Part shown: positions 57,086 through 64,000 of the stretch, piece by piece
How the letters are laid out: each line of letters starts with the position of its first letter
How positions within the stretch are numbered: the first letter of the stretch is position 1
Assembly: GCA_022376515.1 (NCBI GenBank)
Contig: WTXI01000013.1
Location: forward strand, 496,001-560,000
Direction: 5' to 3'
DNA length: 64,000 nucleotides
From: Lactifluus volemus
Lineage: Eukaryota > Basidiomycota > Agaricomycetes > Russulales > Russulaceae
The notes under the pieces: model-generated
The model's input: the letters and a program-made list of their open reading frames with translations, nothing else
What the model was told of the DNA's origin: nothing
The model's database searches: none
Made by a program: the position numbers and the translations under genes

Positions 57086-59870
57086 ATGAAACCCTCAAAG
57101 AGGTCCCGCTTGACGTCTACTGGATCTTCTAAACGACCAAAAGCCACTCCCGCCTCTCCTTCAAAGGCGCGACCTCAACCAGAATCACCGCCCAGTCAGA
57201 CACCTAACTCTAAACCACAAACACAAGGCAGCAGCAGCAGCAGCACTAGCTTGACTGTCGCTGCTCGGTACCAGAAGAATCTAAGGAGTCTGCGCCGTAT
57301 AGACCCTACCATAACATCTATCATTGACCAATTCAGTCACATTTGTTTATACCGTCTTCATGAAGAGAAGTGGGTCAAAGACGGTTTCGAGGGTGCATCC
57401 TTTCTCTTTGAGCGGTGCGTATGCGGTCCATCACCACCCATCATCTGTCTTCTCCTCTCATCGCTTCGGTTATTTAGAGCTGCCTATCCCCCTTACGGTC
57501 TTTTTATCCTTAACCGTGCTGGGATGCACGATTACATACACCCCATCCATCCCGAAGACGAGATTCAGCCAGAAGGAGAATATCTCATGTACCGCTCTTA
57601 CCCCGAGTTCACCGCCAAGCGCCTTGCCATGGCCAAATCTGCACATCCCACCTTGACCGAAAGTTGGACGGATGCCCGTCGTCGAACACCGTCTGCCAAC
57701 GATCCGCTCACCAACTGGCGCTATTTGCTCAATCAAAAACCGGACAAGGGCCGTCACGAAACGGTCATGTTCTGGTTTCTTGGATCTGACTCTGAGAAAC
57801 ATGAACCGCTATCGGACACGATGGAGCGGCAAGTAGACACACTCTTTCTCTCCGTCGTCCAATTCCGAGCGCTGAACGGACCCTTCCCCCTTCCCAGACT
57901 AATGACTTTCATACGTAAAGGCGAATCGTACCCATATAACCTCGATCGGCCTCCGTCGCCCATTCCATTTGCCGATGTCGAGTCCCAACAGGACGTAGCA
58001 GCAGGGAATGAACAAATTAATGGGACTCTATTTCAGACAGAAACCGTCAATGGAACTGCGTCATCAGAAGTCGACAAATTGTTCTCGAAATACCTTCCCG
58101 CTCCTTCGCCAGCTACTACACCCGCGAATGGTAAAGTGACCATGGAGACCCTTTTCGCCTCTGCTTCTGCCTCTGCCTCTGCTTCTGCTTCTGCCTCTTC
58201 CACAGTTACTCCTGCCTCGTCCAGTCCTGCTCGCAATTTTGTGACCCCACCGGCAACTAGCGCCTACAAGGGTTGTGCACTCCTCGATACCATCCTCGCC
58301 TCAGCCACATCATCTCCACAAGGCCCCATACCGGCGCCTACGCCACCCTTTCCTCATCATGTGAGCTCGGAGCCTTTCCCGCCTCCACCATCTGTTCCCC
58401 GTCTATGCGCCTCGCTTTGCCACTGCGCATCTGCATGGCGATCTTTCCTCCTCGGAGCCAGACTTTTCTTCTGATCCCCCGTCTCCGACTCCACATGCAG
58501 CAGCAGCATCAACACACATCATTCAGTCTCCGCAACCCACCACCTCACAGCTCCCGCAAATTCTCACACAAGAGGTGATCTCCGCGCTGCTCGGCATGCC
58601 ACCCAGTCGCACGAGCAGCGTTGCCTCTTCACATCGCCGATATGAAGGTGACGTGGAAAGTAGCGACGATCTCCATGAGGTTGACTCGCCGATCGATGAG
58701 AGGCCGCTCCCACATGCGAATCGTAACAAGAAACACGAACTTGGCGATGTCACCCCGCGCCCTCCCTTGCGTGGATTCGCGTCGTCCGAGAAAGTGCTTC
58801 CCGCTCCGGCTTCCGCCCCCGCTTCTGCTTGCCATCCATCCACTCAGCACCGTCTGTTTTACCAACAGCTGCTGCACCGTCGTCTATACCGTCTCCTCTC
58901 GAACTCGTCCCGACCGCGGTGGTGACCGACGCACCCAATTCGGCCCCAGCAGCAGCAGCATTTCGCGTCATCGGAGGCGGCACTTCTCCCGCACCCCGTC
59001 CGCTCGTGCCTTTCCACCACGAAGACGCGACACTGTGGCCTTACCCGCGCGCACCCCTCGACGATCGAGACGATATCGTCGAGCTCGATTTTGCGGACAC
59101 TAGTGCGCTCAGTGACGTTGACGCGTTTGAACAGCGCCGGCGGAACGGTAAAAATGGTAGGGGCGGGGCAAAGTCCTCGATGACGACGAAGAAGAAGAAG
59201 GATAGGGAGCGGGAGCGGGAGGATATCGAACGTTCTTGGGACGTACCGGTCCGGGGAACGTCGTGAATAATGCGGGCCCGGGCGCGCACGTAATTTTGGA
59301 AAGGCCGTCGTCGTCGCAGCGGCAGCAGGAATCACTGACAGGTGCTCGTGTCAATGCCACGTCTAGGCCAGCTGACGTGCCCTGCCCTTCTCCCCACCCA
59401 CAGAGTGGCGCTCTCCTCGAAGCCAATCAAACCCAGACAACACCAGCGACGACAACTATCAACGACAACAAGTCAAAGTCAAAGTCTAAAGCCAAGGCCA
59501 AGGTCCCCACCGCTGTCAATGGGTCGTCGAATGACAACAATAACGATAATAGTTACAATGCCAAGGCTGCTCAAGGTCGAGCTGCTGACGCGACACCGAC
59601 AAGCAACGGCGGCGTGCCGGCGCTCGGGCTTGCAAAGTCTACGGCGAGCACCGCCATCGTCGAAGCTGTGTACGCGCACTCGAACGGTAGCGCGGTGCCA
59701 CCACCGAAGACGGACCGGAACGAGTTTGTGAGGGAAGTGCTCACTCTGATTCACGTGAGTCGTAGTTCTCTCTCTTATTTCCTTATTCAGTCGTCATGAC
59801 CTGTTGTTGGCATTAGACGGACCCTTCGTTCGTGGATCGACTTTGGACGGAATATCGTGCGCGCGCGTAG
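57086..59870 (+). CDS. DCP1: DCP1, mRNA-decapping enzyme subunit 1, with two probable one-base frameshifts
   Basis: The EVH1-like Dcp1 domain begins at RYQKNLRSLRRIDPTITSII, continues through FSHICLYRLHEEKWVKDGFE, an intron at 57416-57477, AAYPPYGLFILNRAG and MFWFL. A low-complexity tail follows with a (Ser-Ala)n run, an intron at about 58360-58460 and a conserved ILTQEVISALLGMPPSRTSS segment. The C-terminal trimer helix is EFVREVLTLIH, an intron, then TDPSFVDRLWTEYRARA and the stop at 59868-59870. Dcp1 activates Dcp2 in cytosolic P-bodies. In the tail the frame slips by one base between 58790 and 58860 and again at about 59250 (WDVP then GPGNVVNNAG). The partial copy at 63.3 kb keeps one frame across the first site, so these look like single-base losses or sequence errors. 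Confidence 0.85.
58156..58202 (+). repeat. GCTTCT/GCCTCT hexamer repeat in DCP1
   Basis: About eight hexamer units encode alternating Ser-Ala in the DCP1 tail. Length variation here would keep frame. Confidence 0.8.
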
Positions 59871-60325
59871 TTCCCCCTCTCCTGGGTTTTTTCTGTGTAT
59901 CCCGCTGCCCTACAGATTTCCCCCCCACACACACCCAAACACTTGCCTCTCCTTTGCCCCCCGTTAGTTTTTCCTGCACCGAGATATCAATGGTCATGTA
60001 TTGTCGCGATGTATCACACCTGCCATTTTGACATGTATTGGTAAATTCGATGCTGTCTCTCCCTGATGGGAATGGGTTATGGGTGGCTGCTTTTTTGCTC
60101 GTGTTCCATCTAAGTACAGTATTAATAACAGGGCTGGTCAGTCACGTCACGCAGGGATGCGACCACTGACGCGATGGGACAGCGTCTACCCACTCATTGC
60201 TTCGTTCACGCAGTCGCCGGCTTTGGCAGCGTGCTCGAACAAGGTGACGTAACAACGTCAATTTCGACGCTCTCAATTTTCGCATGCACCATCTCTGAAC
60301 CATTTCTCACGTTCATCACCTCATA
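59871..60325. other. 3' flank of DCP1
   Basis: No gene. C/T-rich tracts near 59920-59960, then unassigned DNA up to the inverted duplication. Confidence 0.45.
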
Positions 60326-63005
60326 GACGATACATACGCAATATCATTCAGAATAACACGATCTATGTATCGTCTATGAGGAATGTGCCAGCGCGAGCCC
60401 GAGTCTGAGTGCCCACTGAGGCGTCTGGTGGGCCAGTCGTCGCTCGGCCTTATTATGTTGTCCGTCTCAGGCTGAACTCTTGTTTCTGGCGTTTTCACTC
60501 CCGTTGTGTCTACTTTACAAACTCTGGTCGACCGTCATTCCACGAGAGTCGTATCAACATACCGTACAAACTATACATTGCACATACACTTGTGAACGGT
60601 AATTTTCTCCTAGTCAAGTCATCCGCGACTCGGACGCAGCCAGCCGTCCTGTATCAATTAATGTCATACTACTATGGCCCGGAATAAGTACTAGTTATGA
60701 TTAAATCCCCACATTTTTCTGTAACAGTAAGACCTGAACTTCCCGACCCAAATCCTTCAGGCACAGGCATGAGATTCATTGTCCCCACCAAGGTCTGTGT
60801 TGTCCTCAGTTTCGTATGACAAGCAATCCCCGACAAGTACAGAAGTGGAGTAAGTGGTTCCGAAAATTAGCTGAGCACTCTTGAATCGATGCAGTTTCGA
60901 CGATAACATTCCCCCCCTTCGACCTAGTCTTCAAATTCTTGTGTCGGATGAGGTTCGTACTGTTCGTCCGATTTCTTTGCACGCAGATTCTGCAAGTCTA
61001 TAGCATTGACCTCGCTGATGGCGGTCGAACCCACAGGCTTGGACTCAAATAAATCAGATCGTGTGGACATCATGCCCGACGTTTCCGCACCGGAAACAGA
61101 ACTACGGAAGAATAGGGTCGTAAATCTTCGTTGTCGTGAATTCTGTGACTGCGAGCCGTCGGTACACACATCAGGAAATGTAAAGGCAACACTGTACCCG
61201 ACTGGCCTGCCCTGATAGTCCCAACTCAAATTGTGTCTGTACGGCCATATGCTCACGCAGCTGGACACGTGATAAAATTGTGTCAAATATTGCCTACAAT
61301 ACACATTCCGTCAATGAGAGAGATGGACCGAGAAAACGACTCACATGCGTATATATTGCGCCAGATGTGATATCGAAAAGACGATAAGTCAACATATTTT
61401 CAAAGAGAACCTTGTCGCTAATCCTGCAATGGCCCAACCCGAGGCAAGGCAGCCGGTTTGAATTACAGCGCGAATCAGGTAATACAAGATCGAGTCCGAT
61501 TTGCGTATACCGCTACGGGACTTGAGAAGCACCCGAGTGAGAAAGACTACGGACATCACGTCAAACAACTGAGTCCTCGTAATCAACGACGAATGAATCA
61601 ACGTACTCGTTATGAGGATCTCCACAAGGGCTTGGGTACCGTGCCTGACAGCAGATACAATATTTTGAATTGAAATGCTACTGCTGGTCGGTTTAATATA
61701 GATCTCGGTGATTGACATTAAAGCACTCGTACAGCATCCGAGTGTGCAGCCAACCTGTCATCACGGAGACCGCACCAAGCATGAAAGAAAGGACGGAAAG
61801 GGTGATGACGATTCCACTCTGGAAGCGACTCCTTGATAAGGTTGAATTCTAAAAATTAAACGACTATGGAGTTACCGGTCAACAGGCGAAATGAAGGAGT
61901 AACTAACCGAGCTGCGAGAAACATGTTTGCCGATAGAATAAGGACCAGTTGACACAACGAATTGACAGGCCCCTGCCAGAGATTCACGCAAAACTGAGGA
62001 TTGGAGGAGTGATGAACGTTGAGGATAACACTACAAGACTGATGAGAAGGGAACGCCGCCTTGAGAGGAGACTACATACAATGCATCGTAGGCAAAACTC
62101 CACATCCTGGTATTCATCCGAGATTATACATCAGCGGTGGAAATAGTATGGAAAACCTACAATATACATTGGAGTGTAATGAATAAATATTGTACGACAA
62201 CAAAGATCCTGCGAAAAGCCGCTGTAAGTATTCCACAACATGAAAGATGGCGGTACTCACCTCAAGCGTAATGTGTCTTTGAAACCTGTCCAGAGGTTAG
62301 GCGTCACCAGGTACAGAGCCCTCAATTTTGCGCACCTGTAGCCCAATATCCGCAGAATTGTTGGCTCACTACTCCAAGAGAAACCCATCCACTACTCGAA
62401 AAATCAGTGACAAATAGGGGATTTAGGGTTACAAGACCTACAGAGGATGCCGATCAGAATTATGCCTGTCGAATAGATTGGTGTTATTTTGGGGCAGTCG
62501 GAACAAGGCTCGGATGTTGAACAATACCTTGTTCTGAGGGCCGAGTCGGATTTGCCATGACAGGTCAGAGTGAATGAAATGCGGGAACTACTGTACTCTA
62601 TATATATATGCTTTAAATGACAAACGTTAGAAGCAGGTGCAGTACGGCATCATTTCACGGGAGTGCCTTGACACCGCACGCTAAGATCCCGACAACTCGA
62701 ACTTTAAATGTACCATTGAGTTTGAAGAAACGGTGTTCCGAGTGAGGACAGCCACAGTGGAACTGGCCTATTAAACACGAAGTAAAAAAAAAGGCGACTG
62801 CTCGGGGCCTTGACGTGAGCGCAGCAGTGAAATTTATTGTAATGCCGTCGAAGTTGGTGTTTCCAGAGACCGGCTGCAGCTCAGTTGGGCTTGACGCCAA
62901 GTTGTCGACCTTTGACTTTGCTCGACCAATTAGGGTAAATTGGGTGACGCCCCTCGGCCTAACGTTCTGAACTCCCGGTTCACTACCGCGACGGAAAGTA
63001 ATGCA
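60326..63005 (-). repeat. segmental duplication, copy 2 (inverted relative to 26.9-29.7 kb)
   Basis: The reverse complement of this 2.7 kb matches copy 1 end to end. A short fold-back at 60326-60378 (TAGACGATACATACG against TATGTATCGTCTA) marks the distal end in this copy and, more eroded, at 29676-29730 in copy 1. An additional minus-strand frame at 63179-62655 reaches out of the segment and is open here but interrupted in copy 1 by a poly-T tract. Confidence 0.9.
60924..62558 (-). pseudogene. seven-transmembrane DUF6534-type gene, copy 2, frameshifted
   Basis: Same exon layout as copy 1, starting at ATG 62558 (MANPTRPSEQ). Compared with copy 1, one base is missing near 62374 (CTTCGGAG became CTTGGAG), which breaks the first membrane helix frame. 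Another is missing near 61402 (TTGCAAAATACG became TTGAAAATATG), which ends the frame after TRFSLK. The other exons and the C-terminal tail (ending EPHPTQEFED) remain similar. I read it as a young pseudogene, unless both losses are sequence errors. Confidence 0.75.
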
Positions 63006-63344
63006 GTAGGTGGTCCGCGTCGCGTCAAGCGCCAGCATAAGCGGAGCTTGAATTGCCTCCTTGTACGCTTTGCTCAATCTCGTTGTACTACCCTCACACA
63101 GGGTGAAATACCTGCTGGAGTTTTGTCCATGGAGATGTTTGCATCTGCTTTGAGTTGTGGGCACCAGAAAATTTGCCAATTTGTGTCAGGTTCTTGGGTT
63201 TTTACACAATTACCAGATTTTTCACATAGATTTCAAAGATCACCACTGGCATCCACTGAGACCAGAAACACTCTGGGGGTATGTTATTAGAGTAATGCAA
63301 AGTTCAGATCATTATTTTACTATGTAAGGGATACTTAGTTCACA
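63006..63344. other. spacer between duplication and partial DCP1 copy
   Basis: Carries the start of the 63179-62655 minus-strand frame (first codon is not ATG). Nothing else recognised. Confidence 0.4.
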
Positions 63345-64000
63345 CTGTCTACGCGCCTCACCTTTCCCACTGCGCATTTCCATAGACTCTTCCTCAGATC
63401 CCCATCCGCATGCAGCGGCAGCAATACACCTCATTCAGTCTCCGCAACCCAGCACCCCACAGCTCCCGCAAATTCTCACACAAGAGGTGATTTCCGCGCT
63501 GCTCGGCATGTCACCCAATCGCACGAGCAGCGTTGCCTCTTCACATCGCCGATATGAGGATGACGTGGAAAGTGGCGACGATCTCCATGAGGTTGACTCG
63601 CCGATCGATGAACGGCCACTCCTACATGCGAATTGTAACAAGAAACACGAACTTGGCGACGTCGCGCCGCGCCCTCCCTTGCGTGGATTCCCGTCGTCCG
63701 ATGCTTCCCGCTCCGGCTTCCGCCTTGCCATCCATCTGCTCCGCACCATCTGTTTTACTGCTGCATCGTCGTCTATACCGTCTCCTCTCGAACTCGTCCC
63801 GACCGCCGCACTCAACTCGGCCCCAGCAGCAGCAACATCTCGCGTCATCGGAGGCGGCACTTCTCCCGCACCCCGTCCGCTCGTGCCATTCCACCACGAA
63901 GACGCAACACTGTGGCCCTACCCGCGTGCACCCCTCGACGATCGAGACGATATCGTTGAGCTCGATTTTGCGGACACTAGCGTGCTCAATGAAGTTGATG
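63345..64000 (+). pseudogene. partial DCP1 copy, cut by window end
   Basis: The sequence from 63345 matches DCP1 from about 58398 to 59120 at DNA level, starting inside a DCP1 intron, so it is a genomic and not an RNA-derived copy. From about 63420 to the window end the frame is open without a stop (IQSPQPSTPQLPQILTQEV, ISALLGMSPNRTSSVASS, ending DFADTSVLNEVD). It lacks the Dcp1 EVH1 domain within this window, so it is a 5'-truncated duplicate; whether it continues to a normal C-terminus is beyond the window. Confidence 0.8.

Noticed and set aside
58859..59426. Minus-strand frames opposite DCP1
   Set aside because: They mirror the GC-rich, low-complexity DCP1 tail and have no independent support.
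1..64000. CRISPR array, prophage or bacterial operon
   Set aside because: No regularly spaced repeats; spliceosomal introns and gene families are fungal nuclear.

Overview
The window looks like nuclear DNA of a filamentous basidiomycete, most likely an Agaricomycete. Genes are split by many short GT-AG introns (about 46-100 nt) and have close fungal relatives: a 7-TM DUF6534-type family, TOK potassium channels, ChAPs, PEX13, a fungal Dcp1 with a long low-complexity tail, and a PRP3. A Rhizoctonia/Ceratobasidium-like source is my inference from general family resemblance; I could not run a search.

Layout. 1-8.1 kb: a minus-strand short-chain dehydrogenase with a Tyr-to-Phe change at the catalytic site, then a minus-strand M1 aminopeptidase that keeps its introns but is broken by many single-base losses, one of them inside the zinc motif. 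9.3-10.1 kb: a cluster of three tRNA-Tyr-like units (two foldable, one relic). 10-27 kb is gene-poor and repeat-rich: hairpins, a mini pogo-like element, two small lineage-type genes with TATA boxes (13.4 and 19.0 kb) and one two-exon minus-strand gene (23 kb). 27-29.7 kb: a 7-TM gene inside a 2.8 kb segment that recurs in inverted orientation at 60.3-63.0 kb, where the gene copy is decayed.

30.9-42 kb: Derlin (ER-associated degradation), orotate phosphoribosyltransferase (pyrimidine synthesis), and two intact TOK-type outward-rectifier K+ channel genes in direct tandem. The channels are separated by two abutting pogo-like MITEs with TA duplications. 42.5-60 kb is compact housekeeping DNA: a tail-anchored SAM-like protein, a ChAPs cargo adaptor, a CCDC6-like coiled-coil protein, peroxisomal PEX13, an NFKBIL1-like coiled-coil protein, mitochondrial ribosomal protein L16, splicing factor PRP3, a small unknown protein and decapping factor DCP1. 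Two divergent pairs share very short promoters (91 and 73 bp). The last 650 bp is a partial second copy of the DCP1 3' half that includes intron sequence.

The genes do not form one pathway. The main themes are secretory and organelle upkeep (Derlin, ChAPs, PEX13), mRNA processing and decay (PRP3, DCP1), and local duplication with decay. No clearly new multi-gene system was found. The most interesting items are the tandem TOK pair with nested MITEs, the 31 kb-spaced inverted duplication, the A34 (AUA anticodon) tRNA-Tyr pair and the single-base-loss pattern in particular genes.
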